DNA of 64,000 nt from an uncultured Erythrobacter sp. GTDB taxonomy: Bacteria > Pseudomonadota > Alphaproteobacteria > Sphingomonadales > Sphingomonadaceae. The position numbers and the translations under genes were made by a program. The notes under the pieces were generated by a model. The model searched no databases, had not been told where the DNA came from, and worked only from the letters and a program-made list of their open reading frames with translations. This document shows, in pieces, positions 18,686 through 27,368 of this stretch. Position 1 is the stretch's first letter. Each line of letters begins with the position of its first letter. The DNA lies in contig NZ_CANMZM010000001.1 of the NCBI RefSeq assembly GCF_947502395.1, forward strand, positions 1,275,643-1,339,642, read 5' to 3'.

Positions 18686-20004
18686 TCAATCACCCGCCCG
18701 CGAACCATCACAAAATCGACATCTTCCAGAACGGTCACGTCCTGCAGTGGGTCGCCGTCCACCGCGATAATGTCGGCCGAATAGCCCGGCTTGAGCTGGC
18801 CGATCTCGTTACCAAGGCCAAGTACGTCCGCTGCTACCGTGGTGGCACTGGCAAGCGCCTCGCGATTGCTGAGACCGCCTTTGACAAGCAGAGCAAATTC
18901 ACCCGCATTCTCACCATGAGGAAAAACGCCCGCGTCGGTGCCAAACGCAATCGGCACACCCAGCTCAAGCGCGCGCGGGACAAGGTTGTCGGCATAGGAT
19001 GCGACCACGCGGATCTTCTCTTCAACAATCGGTGTGTAAACGCCTTTGCCAAGACCTTTCTTGATGCCTTCAAAGGCCATCAAGGTTGGCACAAGATACG
19101 TCCCGCTGGCTTTCATCGCCTCGGCTGCGTCTTCGTCAATGTAAGTGCCGTGCTCGATAGTCTGCACTCCGGCACGTGCCGCCGCCTCGATCCCGCGCGC
19201 CCCGTGGGCGTGAGCCGCAACATTGAGGCCAAGGCTGGTAGCAGTTTCGACAATCGCGACCATTTCAGGATTGGTGAAATGCGCTTCAAGGCCGCGGCCT
19301 TGCTGTGAAAGGACACCGCCGGTTGCAGTGATCTTGATCAGGTCCGCGCCATATTGCGAGGCTTGCCGCACTTTCTCCGCACATTGGATTGGGCCAGTGC
19401 AAGTGAAACCGCTGGTCAGCACATCGTTCACTTGCCTTGTGAAGCCGCTAACATCGCCGTGTCCACCAACGATTGATATGGTGCGCGCAGCCGTCACAAC
19501 ACGTGGGCCGGGCACAAGACCTTGCTCGGTTGCCTGACGCAACGACTGGGTAACTTGATCCGTGCGACTCCCTAAATCGCGGATGGTAGTGAAGCCTGCG
19601 AGCGCGGTGATGCGCGCATTCTTGGCGGCGATCAGCGTAGAGTACTCAGGCGGCGTAGTGGCTTGGCGCCAGAACTCGCCCGACGGATCACCTGAGAGGT
19701 GAGTGTGAAGATCGATCAGGCCGGGAAGAACGGTTTTATCCGAGAGGTCGATGACCGTCCTACCCACCACGCCAGAATCGGTGCTCAGCACGCGCGCATC
19801 ACTGCTATCGACGGGATAAATGCCGGTGATCTTGCCGTCTGTGACCAATATGACCGCAGGACCGCTAGGCTCACTATCGGCGTCGCTAATCACCGAACCT
19901 GCGAAGATAACGGTCTCATTTTGCTCTTGTGCCTGAGCGACACTGGCAAGCCCCCATGCAGCGAAAGCAGCAACGGTGTAGCGGACAAGCTTTGGGAGTT
20001 TCAT
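18682..20004 (-). CDS. Exported amidohydrolase (imidazolonepropionase-like)
   Basis: The protein has 440 residues. The first 25 form a signal peptide ending AQAQ. The metal-dependent amidohydrolase barrel shows DLHTHLSG (first two His ligands, near residue 98), LIKITATGG with the bridging Lys, AHAHG, TIEHGTY, then the terminal Asp in FGTDAGVFPHG. It belongs to the prolidase/imidazolonepropionase-like branch common in Sphingomonadales and often exported; several characterised relatives cleave Xaa-Pro or N-acyl amino acids. The substrate is unknown. It overlaps the MBL lipoprotein gene by four bases, forming an exported hydrolase pair. Confidence 0.92.
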   Translation of the reverse strand: MKLPKLVRYTVAAFAAWGLASVAQAQEQNETVIFAGSVISDADSEPSGPAVILVTDGKITGIYPVDSSDARVLSTDSGVVGRTVIDLSDKTVLPGLIDLHTHLSGDPSGEFWRQATTPPEYSTLIAAKNARITALAGFTTIRDLGSRTDQVTQSLRQATEQGLVPGPRVVTAARTISIVGGHGDVSGFTRQVNDVLTSGFTCTGPIQCAEKVRQASQYGADLIKITATGGVLSQQGRGLEAHFTNPEMVAIVETATSLGLNVAAHAHGARGIEAAARAGVQTIEHGTYIDEDAAEAMKASGTYLVPTLMAFEGIKKGLGKGVYTPIVEEKIRVVASYADNLVPRALELGVPIAFGTDAGVFPHGENAGEFALLVKGGLSNREALASATTVAADVLGLGNEIGQLKPGYSADIIAVDGDPLQDVTVLEDVDFVMVRGRVIE

Positions 20005-20076
20005 GGATCAGGGCCCTCTCATTATCGTTTGAGTTATCTGATGCAGCGCTGGGCGCCGTCTTGCAAGGGGCCGGTC

Positions 20077-21063
20077 CTAGAAGGTGTAAGCCGCACCAAT
20101 CCCGGCGATGGCCTGATTGGCGCTGCCCTGCACCGAAGTGAACGGCGTGTCTGCCGCATCACCCACGAGCCGCGAGTAACCTGTGATCGCATAAAGGCTG
20201 AAACCGCCGTTCAAGGCATTGCCATCCAGATCAAGCGTCCAGATCGCAGTGAGTCCGACCGAGTCCAGCCCACCATCCGCGGTGAATTCAACAAGGCCAG
20301 TGTCCGCGCTTTGGGTTGGTGTCACCGAGTAATAATAATCGGCATAATCATCATCGACGAAGCTCGCGCTGGCGCTCAATTGCAGGCTGGCGGCGCGGCC
20401 AAGCGGCGTGAAATAACCCACGCTCGGCGAAATCAGCATGCCGTTATGCGCGCCCAAAACGTCCCAGCTCACTTGCGTATTGAAACTCACCCGGTCGCGC
20501 GGGCGCAGCACGCTTGGGAAGCTCACTCCGGCACTCGCTCCCACTTCGAGCGCGGTGTCGAGCGGCTCTGCCAATTCGACCACCTCGTCCTGGATCTGAT
20601 TTACCCGATCACTACGAATGCGGAACGCAGGACCGAAGGAGAAGCTGGGCTTTTGATCCGCTGATAGAGGGCCGGCAACAGGGGCCTCCGACAGGAAATT
20701 GAGTGCGAAGCCGGGACCATTTGGGCTAATCCCAATCCCTGCCACGCGGCCGACGACCAATGGTAGAGGGAACACGCGGTAATTGTCTGATCCCGAATAG
20801 CTGGGGACCAATCCTGCACCAATCCCGACTGTGGCCCATGTGTCATCGAAGACGGGATTTTCGAAGGGAATACCTGGTGGCGGTCCCGCAGGCGGTCCAT
20901 CGGGCCTCGCTTGCGGAAACCTCTCTCCACCGTTGACTAAGGGCGGTGACTTATTCGCAGTGGCATCAACCTCTTGGGCGGCCTCTTGTGAAGCTGCTGG
21001 CACGGCTGCGAGCCCTGCGCTGGCAAAGACTGAAGCTCTCAAAAACAATTTGGCAGTCATCAT
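20077..21063 (-). CDS. MipA/OmpV family outer membrane protein
   Basis: The start chosen is 21063 (328 residues), where two adjacent ATG codons precede a clear signal peptide (MTAKLFLRASVFASAG...); an ATG at 21183 would lie inside the upstream gene. After a Pro-rich linker with RPDGPPAGPPPGIP, the mature part is a beta barrel: WATVGIGAGLVPSYSGSDNYR, which is the MipA/OmpV entry motif, then alternating strands to the final IAGIGAAYTF with a C-terminal aromatic residue as expected for Bam-assembled barrels. MipA in E. coli scaffolds murein enzymes, while other members respond to osmolarity or metal. The role here is unknown. Confidence 0.88.
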   Translation of the reverse strand: MMTAKLFLRASVFASAGLAAVPAASQEAAQEVDATANKSPPLVNGGERFPQARPDGPPAGPPPGIPFENPVFDDTWATVGIGAGLVPSYSGSDNYRVFPLPLVVGRVAGIGISPNGPGFALNFLSEAPVAGPLSADQKPSFSFGPAFRIRSDRVNQIQDEVVELAEPLDTALEVGASAGVSFPSVLRPRDRVSFNTQVSWDVLGAHNGMLISPSVGYFTPLGRAASLQLSASASFVDDDYADYYYSVTPTQSADTGLVEFTADGGLDSVGLTAIWTLDLDGNALNGGFSLYAITGYSRLVGDAADTPFTSVQGSANQAIAGIGAAYTF

Positions 21064-21136
21064 GGTGCACTCCGTTCCTTGCCACAAAACCGCTTGGATC
21101 TCATGGGGTTCCCCGGAGGCAACTAAGCGTGGTTGT

Positions 21137-21742
21137 CTAAGCTCCAGCCGAGCCAGCCGCCTGCCACTCCGCGATAGCATCAACCGGGAAAAGAAGCATA
21201 ATCACAGTCAACGTTAACCCATCGCGAACCACCCATGCAGCAAGCAGTTCCAGCACCACGGACAGCACGATAGTCACTTTGATCGGCAAGCGCATAGCGA
21301 GATAGAACCCAAAGGCCATCCAGCCGATATCGGCAAAAGAGTTGAGCACACTATCGCCCGAATACCCCCAATTGGCGGTGACTGAACGAAAGCGATCAAT
21401 CACCATCTGTGTGTTCTCAAGCACTTCCCACGCTGCTTCCAGAAAGACCGCGAGCGGGAGCCCCCATTTGACCGCATTCTCTCCGCCAATCTTCCACTTG
21501 GCGAACAACAGCCAGCCAAAGGCGTAGAATATCGGCCCGTGGATGATGTGACTGGGCGTGTACCAATCGGCGATATGTTGGCTATTGCCCATCGAGTTGA
21601 TGTCGCCATGCCACAGCTTCACATAGCCGCATTCGCAAATTGGCGGGCGGCCCATGGCAATCAAGATCGCGACCGTCACAAGGGCGATCATAATGGAGAC
21701 AAGCACGGTCGTGCGGTTGGGTTTTAGAATGGCCATGGACAA
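21137..21742 (-). CDS. DUF2585 (UPF0314) membrane protein
   Basis: The protein has 201 residues with about five membrane helices. The conserved central block of the family is present: GRPPICECGYVKLWHGDINS, SQHIADWYTPSHIIHGPIFYA, EAAWEVLENTQMVIDRFR and GDSVLNSFADIGWMAFGF. The family is restricted mainly to alphaproteobacteria and has no known biochemical role. The many conserved His, Trp and Glu residues near the membrane surface hint at a metal or lipid site, but this is a guess. An ATG six bases inside (21736) could also be the start. The gene is divergent from crtY. Confidence 0.92.
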   Translation of the reverse strand: MSMAILKPNRTTVLVSIMIALVTVAILIAMGRPPICECGYVKLWHGDINSMGNSQHIADWYTPSHIIHGPIFYAFGWLLFAKWKIGGENAVKWGLPLAVFLEAAWEVLENTQMVIDRFRSVTANWGYSGDSVLNSFADIGWMAFGFYLAMRLPIKVTIVLSVVLELLAAWVVRDGLTLTVIMLLFPVDAIAEWQAAGSAGA

Positions 21743-21838
21743 AGTTCTGAATCAATTGCGCTAAAGACGCAAGGGCAGTCCGGTTGAGCGACTGTAAAGT
21801 TGCTCCTACATCGCCTGTGTCCTAGGGCCTTTACTCAG

Positions 21839-23128
21839 ATGAGCGACTCACAGGTTGATTGCGTCATAGTTGGCGGAGGTCTTGCAGGCGGCTTGATTGC
21901 GCTTGCACTCCAACGTGCGCGACCCGAATTTCGTATTCGCCTGATCGAGGCCGGTCGCAGCATCGGCGGAAATCATCGTTGGAGCTGGTTTGACAGCGAT
22001 TTGTCGAATCAAGGCAGAGCGCTCCTCAGCGATTTTCGGCAGATCGATTGGGAAGATGGCTATGAGGTCCGCTTCCCCAAATATCGCCGCGAGCTGAAGA
22101 CCGCCTATCGGTCGATGGCGTCGCCTGATTTCCATGAAGGGATCATGCGTGCATTGCCACACGGTTCGGTCATTTTGAACCGCAAGGCCGAGAGCCTCGA
22201 TGCGCGCGGGGTGGACCTTGCCCCTTCGCAATATGACCCGGCTGAACGCATCAGCGCACGCAGCGTCATCGATTGCCGCAGCTTCAAGCCGAGCCCCCAT
22301 TTAAAGGGCGGATGGCAGGTTTTCCTCGGACGGCATGTGCGGCTCGAGAAGCCTCACGAGATCGACCATCCGGTGATTATGGATGCAACCGTCGATCAGT
22401 TAGCCCCGCACGGCAATGGCGGCTCCTATCGTTTCGTCTATGTGCTCCCTCTGGGCGCGCATGATGTCTTTATCGAAGACACCTATTATGCCGATGACCC
22501 GCTGCTTGACAGGAACGCGTTGTCAGGCCGGATCGACCAATATGCGCATGCTCATGGTTGGTCAGATGGCACGCCTGTGGGACATGAGGCAGGGGTCTTG
22601 CCGGTTCTGACCGGCGGTAACTTTGCCCGCTATCAGGAAGAAATACGCATTCCCGGTGTTGCCATCGCCGGTGCACGCGGTGGCTTTACCCACCCGCTTA
22701 CCAGTTACACTATGTGCGTGGCGGTTGAGAACGCTCTTGCCATTGCAGAGCAGCCGGATCTGTCAGGCGAGCAGCTTGCCGCCTTCTTCGATACGCGCGC
22801 GAGACAACATTGGGCAAAGACGGGATATTACAGGCTACTCGCACGTTTCCTGTTTTTCGCGGCCGAGCCGGAAAAACGAGTCAAAGTGTTCCAGCGCTTT
22901 TACAAGCTTCGCGAGGGGCTGATCGAGCGGTTCTACGCCGCGCGTTCATCCATGTTCGACAAGGTCCGCGTCCTGTGGGGGGAGCCCCCCGTACCTATCC
23001 ACAAGGCCATAGTGGCCATTTTCAAATCGGGTCCAGCTCTGAAGTCGAAAGCGTCGAATACGGCACAAGCAGAGCTGGAAAACGAACTGCAAACGGAGAT
23101 TGTCATGCAGAAGGAAACGGGGGCATGA
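21839..23128 (+). CDS. crtY: Lycopene beta-cyclase CrtY
   Basis: The start chosen is the ATG at 21839 (429 residues), leading into the FAD/NAD-binding strand VDCVIVGGGLAGGLIALAL; an ATG at 21800 would add an unlikely leader. Further CrtY landmarks are GGNHRWSWFDSDL and DCRSFKPSPHLKGGWQVFLGR, where the QVFLG element and the following EDTYYADD belong to the cyclase family. CrtY closes both ends of lycopene to give beta-carotene, using reduced FAD without net redox change. The C-terminal tail after about residue 385 (the RFY...VRVLWGEPP region) is slightly longer than usual. It overlaps crtI by four bases (ATGA), so the two are translationally coupled. Confidence 0.96.
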   Translation: MSDSQVDCVIVGGGLAGGLIALALQRARPEFRIRLIEAGRSIGGNHRWSWFDSDLSNQGRALLSDFRQIDWEDGYEVRFPKYRRELKTAYRSMASPDFHEGIMRALPHGSVILNRKAESLDARGVDLAPSQYDPAERISARSVIDCRSFKPSPHLKGGWQVFLGRHVRLEKPHEIDHPVIMDATVDQLAPHGNGGSYRFVYVLPLGAHDVFIEDTYYADDPLLDRNALSGRIDQYAHAHGWSDGTPVGHEAGVLPVLTGGNFARYQEEIRIPGVAIAGARGGFTHPLTSYTMCVAVENALAIAEQPDLSGEQLAAFFDTRARQHWAKTGYYRLLARFLFFAAEPEKRVKVFQRFYKLREGLIERFYAARSSMFDKVRVLWGEPPVPIHKAIVAIFKSGPALKSKASNTAQAELENELQTEIVMQKETGA

Positions 23129-24696
23129 ACGCCGATCCCACCCTCAATTTCGCACCACCGGTAAGCGGTGAGCGCGGGATCAATCCGGTCATCGCCGAAA
23201 AGTATGCTGGCAAAACTGCTTGTGTGATCGGGTCCGGTTTTGGCGGCATGGCACTGGCGCTGCGTCTACAATCACATGGTATTTCGACCACAGTCATTGA
23301 AGCGCGCGACAAGCCAGGTGGCCGTGCGTATTACTGGGAAAAAGACGGCTTTACCTTTGATGCAGGCCCCACGGTCATCACCGACCCTCCATGCCTCAAA
23401 GAGCTTTGGGAGCTAACCGGTCACGACATTGCCGAAGACGTAGAGCTGATGAAGGTCCATCCTTTCTACCGCCTCAACTGGCCCGACGGCACCAACTTCG
23501 ACTATTCCAACGATGATGAGGAATTGAACGCCGAGATCGCTAAGCTGAACCCCGACGATGTGATCGGTTACCAGCGTTTTTTGGAATACTCAGCCCGCGT
23601 CCATGACGAAGGCTATGTGAAGCTCGGCACCGTGCCCTTCCTCGACTTCAAGTCCATGCTCAAAGCCGCGCCTGCTCTCGTCAAAGAGCGCGCATGGCGC
23701 AGCGTTTACGACATGGTCTCTTCCTACATCAAGGATGAGCGCCTGCGCGAAGCGTTCAGCTTCCACACGCTGCTGGTCGGTGGTTCGCCGATGAAAACAT
23801 CTGCGATCTACGCTCTCATTCACAAGCTTGAGAAAGACGGCGGCGTTTGGTGGGCACGCGGCGGGACCAACCGCTTAATCGCCGGAATGGTGCGCCATTT
23901 TGAGCGTCTCGGCGGAACAATGCGCGTTGGCGATCCGGTGGTTCAGGTGCACACCGCTGGCACAAAAGCGACCGAGGTTGAAACCAAGTCGGGCTGGAAA
24001 CAACGCTTTGATGCCGTGTGTTCAAACGCCGATATCATGCACTCCTACAAAGACCTGCTTGGACAGTCGGACCGGGGCAAAAAGTACGCAAAGTCGCTCT
24101 CCCGCAAGAGCTACTCGCCTTCGCTTTTCGTAGTCCACTTTGGTCTCGAAGGCACATGGCCCGGCATTGCGCACCACCAAATCCTGTTTGGCCCGCGCTA
24201 TCATGGCCTTGTCGATGACATCTACAAACACGGCGTTCTGCCGCAGGACTTCTCAATCTACCTCCACCACCCAACCGTGACCGATCCGTCGATGGCACCC
24301 AAGGGCATGAGCACGTTCTACGCGCTCGTCCCCGTCGCTCACATGGGCAAGATGCCGATCGATTGGGACGTCGAAGGTCCGAAGTTTGAAAAAGCGATCC
24401 TCGACGAAGTAGGCCGCCGCTTGATCCCTGACATCCACGACCGGATCGTCACCAAATTCTCCTACGCACCCAAGGACTTCCAAGCCGACCTCAACGCCCA
24501 CATGGGCAGCGCCTTCAGCCTCGAGCCCGTGCTGTGGCAAAGCGCTTACATGCGCGGCCACAACCGCGACGATGTGATCGACAATTTCTACCTCGTCGGC
24601 GCAGGCACGCACCCCGGCGCTGGCATCCCCGGCGTTGTCGGCAGCGCGAAAGCAACGGCGGGGCTGATGCTTGAAGACTTGGCGGTAAAGGCCTGA
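23125..24696 (+). CDS. crtI: Phytoene desaturase CrtI
   Basis: The protein has 523 residues starting at the ATG that overlaps the crtY stop. After about 25 N-terminal residues comes the dinucleotide-binding motif VIGSGFGGMALALRL, then ARDKPGGRAYYW and GFTFDAGPTVITDP, typical of bacterial CrtI. The C-terminal FAD region is GAGTHPGAGIPGVVGSAKATAG. CrtI carries out the stepwise desaturation of 15-cis-phytoene to all-trans-lycopene at the membrane. The length (usual 490-510) is normal allowing for the N-terminal extension. A DUF1851 gene starts two bases after its stop. Confidence 0.97.
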   Translation: MNADPTLNFAPPVSGERGINPVIAEKYAGKTACVIGSGFGGMALALRLQSHGISTTVIEARDKPGGRAYYWEKDGFTFDAGPTVITDPPCLKELWELTGHDIAEDVELMKVHPFYRLNWPDGTNFDYSNDDEELNAEIAKLNPDDVIGYQRFLEYSARVHDEGYVKLGTVPFLDFKSMLKAAPALVKERAWRSVYDMVSSYIKDERLREAFSFHTLLVGGSPMKTSAIYALIHKLEKDGGVWWARGGTNRLIAGMVRHFERLGGTMRVGDPVVQVHTAGTKATEVETKSGWKQRFDAVCSNADIMHSYKDLLGQSDRGKKYAKSLSRKSYSPSLFVVHFGLEGTWPGIAHHQILFGPRYHGLVDDIYKHGVLPQDFSIYLHHPTVTDPSMAPKGMSTFYALVPVAHMGKMPIDWDVEGPKFEKAILDEVGRRLIPDIHDRIVTKFSYAPKDFQADLNAHMGSAFSLEPVLWQSAYMRGHNRDDVIDNFYLVGAGTHPGAGIPGVVGSAKATAGLMLEDLAVKA

Positions 24697-24698
24697 GT

Positions 24699-25133
24699 GT
24701 GAGCCTAGTTGACGCAGTGAATGAAGCCTGGGGTTGGACCGGGATCACTGCGTCTAGGATTCGGGCACAAAGTCCAATGGGACACTTGCTAGTCAGTGAC
24801 CCGGACGAGCAGTTTTTCTACATTGATCCAGACGGTATGGCAGTCCTCCCGCTTGGAACGAAAGAAGAGGCACAGGCGCATCTCGATGGCGAAGAAGCCA
24901 ATGAACTTTGGTGGGGCGGCGAGCTGCTGAAGAAAGGTCTTGAGCGATTGGGTGAGCCGCCTGAGGGTTCAGTGATCAATCTGAAGCCCATGTGCCTACT
25001 TGAAGGAAATTATTCTCCTGAGAATCTCTGGATTGTATCGCTGGAAGAGCTAATCCACTTTACAGGCTCGGCTACAGAGCAAATCAAGGACCTACCAGAT
25101 GGGTCTCAATTCGAATTGAAGATTGTCGACTGA
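24699..25133 (+). CDS. DUF1851 (Tdi1-like) domain protein inside the crt cluster
   Basis: The protein has 144 residues from a GTG start two bases after the crtI stop. The C-terminal half matches the Tdi1/DUF1851 domain: a LKPMCLLEGNYSPENLWIVSLEEL block, then FTGSATEQIKDLPDGSQFEL, where QIKDLPDG is the family signature. The N-terminal part has AQSPMGHLLVSDPDEQFFYIDPDG, as in the usual DUF1851 layout. Characterised relatives include immunity proteins that neutralise type VI secretion effectors, but many copies lie alone and are uncharacterised. No toxin gene is next to it. Its tight packing suggests cotranscription with crtYI. Confidence 0.8.
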   Translation: MSLVDAVNEAWGWTGITASRIRAQSPMGHLLVSDPDEQFFYIDPDGMAVLPLGTKEEAQAHLDGEEANELWWGGELLKKGLERLGEPPEGSVINLKPMCLLEGNYSPENLWIVSLEELIHFTGSATEQIKDLPDGSQFELKIVD

Positions 25134-25134
25134 T

Positions 25135-25716
25135 ATGAAACGCCTAGCAGTCTATTGCGGCTCCGCCTCGCCTGAGGATCCGCGCTATATCCAACTTGCC
25201 TATGACGTCGGCAAAACGCTTGCGACACGCGGCATTGGCACAGTTTATGGCGGCGGGCGGCTTGGCCTTATGGGCGCGGTTGCGAAGGGCGCTCTTGATG
25301 CAGGCGGCGAAGTGATTGGGGTGATCCCTGAAGCCCTCGCCAAGAGCGAGGTTGCCAATCACGATTGCACTGAGCTCTACACCGTTTCCGGCATGCACGA
25401 ACGTAAGCAGCGTTTCACCGACCTCTCCGATGGCTTTGTGACGTTGCCCGGCGGGGTCGGCACCATGGACGAATTGTGGGAGGCGATGAGCTGGGCGCAA
25501 TTGGGCTATCACTCTGACCCCGTGGGGCTCCTCAACGTCTTTGGCTTTTACGATGAGCTTATCGCTTTCAATCAGAAAATGGCCGATGTTGGCTTTGTCC
25601 GAGAGGTTCATTCCGGCATCCTCGTCCATGCGACAACCATCAGCGATCTCATCGACAAAATGGCGAAGTATGAGCCCCACACTCCGATCTTTCGGATGAA
25701 GGCTGATGATTTGTGA
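25135..25716 (+). CDS. LOG family (TIGR00730) nucleotide phosphoribohydrolase-like protein
   Basis: The start chosen is the ATG at 25135 (193 residues), one base after the preceding stop. The LOG/lysine-decarboxylase-like motif PGGxGTxxE is present as LPGGVGTMDELWEAMSW near residues 102-118, with the GGGRLGLMGAVAKGAL phosphate-binding region before it. Family members remove ribose 5-phosphate from cytokinin-type or purine nucleotides, and bacterial ones mainly cut AMP-like substrates. The gene sits between DUF1851 and crtB; a role in carotenoid formation is not known, so it is probably a passenger in this transcription unit. Confidence 0.93.
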   Translation: MKRLAVYCGSASPEDPRYIQLAYDVGKTLATRGIGTVYGGGRLGLMGAVAKGALDAGGEVIGVIPEALAKSEVANHDCTELYTVSGMHERKQRFTDLSDGFVTLPGGVGTMDELWEAMSWAQLGYHSDPVGLLNVFGFYDELIAFNQKMADVGFVREVHSGILVHATTISDLIDKMAKYEPHTPIFRMKADDL

Positions 25717-25727
25717 TGCGTTCCAAA

Positions 25728-25797
25728 CGCGAGTCCCCGCGAAGGCGGGGACCTCTCTCATCTTGGCAGGAGGTCCCCGCCTTCGCGGGGACTCGCG
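25728..25797. repeat. Perfect 27-base inverted repeat just before crtB
   Basis: Arms at 25728-25754 and 25771-25797 are perfect reverse complements, separated by 16 bases. Each arm also contains its own hairpin (CCCCGC, GAAG, GCGGGG). The GTG start of crtB lies only 10 bases to the right. As a GC-rich stem it could act as a terminator-like or translation-blocking structure between the LOG gene and crtB; it is not followed by a T run. Confidence 0.9.
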
Positions 25798-25806
25798 GGT
25801 GACATA

Positions 25807-26760
25807 GTGGCAAATCCCGAAAGGCGCGCTGAGCTGGTCGCCCATGCAAGGGCCACGATCAAACATGGCTCGCAAAGCTTCTCTGCCGCCTCGCAACTAT
25901 TCGACAGCGAAACCCGAGAGCGTGCTTGGCTACTCTACGCCTGGTGCCGTCAGTGCGATGATATTGCGGACAATCAAGTGCTCGGAGGCGAATTGGGCGA
26001 TCAATCCAATCTTGAGGAGCGCCTCGCCCATATCCGCCGCCTCACTGCCCTCGCTTTTGAAGGAAAGCCCACCGGGGACCCGGCCTTCGATGCATTAGGT
26101 GTGGTCGCTGAAGAATGCGGTCTCACCCCCCAGATGGCGGAAGATGTCATCGCAGGTTTCGCGCTCGATGCCGATGATTGGAGGCCGCGGTCCGAGGCCG
26201 ATATGATGCGCTATTGCTACCACGTAGCGGGCGCGGTCGGCGTGATGATGGCGGTCGTCATGGGCGTAGACCCCAAGGACCAAGACACACTCGACCGCGC
26301 AAACGATCTGGGCCTCGCCTTCCAGCTCTCCAACATCGCCCGCGATATCGTTGAGGATGACGCCGCTGGCCGCTGTTACCTCCCCATCAATTGGCTGGTT
26401 GAGCAGGATATTGAGCCCGGCCAACACACCAAACCCCACCACCGCGAAGAGCTTGCCGAAATGGCCGCGCGCCTTGTTGCTCTGGTCGAAAAGCACGAAG
26501 CCGCCGCGCGAGTGGGCGCAGAACGCCTACCTTTTCGCAGCCGCTGGGCCGTGCTTGCCGCCGCCCGCATTTACGGCGCGATTGGCCGCAAGGTGCGCAC
26601 ACGCGGGACCGAGGCATGGAACAGCCGCACCTTCGTACCCCGCTGGGAGAAAGCGGCTTACGGCGTGCGCGCTTTCCTGTCCGCCGCGATCAACCGCGAA
26701 AAGCATCCCGATGGTGAGATCACATGGGGCATCAAGGATTTTCGGCCTACCTCAACATAA
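25807..26760 (+). CDS. crtB: Phytoene synthase CrtB
   Basis: The protein has 317 residues from a GTG start. The start fits the family because the KHGSQSFSAASQLF helix then lies near residue 18, as usual. Both Asp-rich motifs are present: CRQCDDIADNQ near residue 48 and LSNIARDIVEDDAAGRCYLP near residue 180, which bind the diphosphates of two geranylgeranyl-PP molecules. CrtB condenses these to 15-cis-phytoene. No clear Shine-Dalgarno sequence precedes the GTG, and a 27-base inverted repeat ends 9 bases before it, so translation may be weak or conditional. crtE, needed for precursor supply, is not in the window. Confidence 0.95.
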   Translation: MANPERRAELVAHARATIKHGSQSFSAASQLFDSETRERAWLLYAWCRQCDDIADNQVLGGELGDQSNLEERLAHIRRLTALAFEGKPTGDPAFDALGVVAEECGLTPQMAEDVIAGFALDADDWRPRSEADMMRYCYHVAGAVGVMMAVVMGVDPKDQDTLDRANDLGLAFQLSNIARDIVEDDAAGRCYLPINWLVEQDIEPGQHTKPHHREELAEMAARLVALVEKHEAAARVGAERLPFRSRWAVLAAARIYGAIGRKVRTRGTEAWNSRTFVPRWEKAAYGVRAFLSAAINREKHPDGEITWGIKDFRPTST

Positions 26761-26762
26761 CC

Positions 26763-26845
26763 GTCACCCCGGCGAAGGCCGGGGTCCAGCTTCTTTTGGG
26801 CGTTGTGGCTGAAGAAGCTGGATCCCGGATCAAGTCCGGGATGAC
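26763..26845. repeat. Palindromic intergenic repeat behind crtB
   Basis: The element begins two bases after the crtB stop. A GTCACCCCGGCGAAGGCCGGGGT hairpin is joined to TCCAGCTTCTT, and the right side AAGAAGCTGGA pairs perfectly with that 11-base segment, then a GATCCCGGATCAAG hairpin ends in GGGATGAC. The outer ends (GTCA...TGAC) match the repeats near 9 kb, so this is a member of the same class with different arms. It could serve as the crtB transcription end. Confidence 0.8.
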
Positions 26846-26897
26846 GACAAAAGGGACCTGTTCCCATTGTAATAAAGTTGCGCTAATCCTTTTCACC

Positions 26898-27368
26898 ATG
26901 AGAGGACTTCTGACATTCTTAGCCGCAGTACTGGCCGCTACGCCGGTGCTCGCACAGGCCCTTGCCGAGCCCGCGCAAGACGCCATTGCCGCTGTTCGTA
27001 GTTTTACCGACGCATTTGATCGGGCCGATGAGGCTGGCATGACGTCGGTGATCATAGAGAGCGCACAAGTTGTCTTGGTACGCCCGCGCGAAGACGGTGA
27101 CACCGTGCGCAGCCTTCCTTTGGCGCAGCTTGCCGCGAATATCGCCAGTTCGCCCGCTGATTTGAAAGAGCCCATCGCTATCAAGAACGTCATGGTCGAC
27201 GGGCCAGTCGCCATGGTTTGGGCCGATTTCTCGCTCTTTGTCGACGGGACACGCAGCCATTGTGGCGTCGATATATTCACGCTCGTTCAGCAAGACGGCG
27301 CATGGAAAATCGCCACCATCACCTACAGCCACATTACTGAGCCTTGCGAAGAGGCCCCTGCGCTATGA
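26898..27368 (+). CDS. Exported NTF2/SnoaL-like protein
   Basis: The start chosen is the ATG at 26898 (156 residues), which begins a signal peptide (MRGLLTFLAAVLAATPVLAQ); a longer in-frame reading would start inside crtB. The mature domain looks like an NTF2/SnoaL-like (DUF4440-type) cone: VRSFTDAFDRADEAG, then strands with IAIKNVMVDGPVAMVWADFSLF and a final strand GAWKIATITYS. Such folds bind small molecules, and many lack catalysis. The last bases overlap the biotin carboxylase gene (ATGA at 27365), indicating translational coupling, but the shared purpose is unclear. Confidence 0.78.
   Translation: MRGLLTFLAAVLAATPVLAQALAEPAQDAIAAVRSFTDAFDRADEAGMTSVIIESAQVVLVRPREDGDTVRSLPLAQLAANIASSPADLKEPIAIKNVMVDGPVAMVWADFSLFVDGTRSHCGVDIFTLVQQDGAWKIATITYSHITEPCEEAPAL

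Noticed and set aside
19699..20664. Long plus-strand frame opposite the amidohydrolase and the MipA/OmpV gene
   Set aside because: It spans two real genes in antisense and shows no domain or start signal.
22810..23124. Extended N-terminus for crtI
   Set aside because: The extra part lies inside crtY; the ATG at 23125 overlaps the crtY stop and gives a normal CrtI length.
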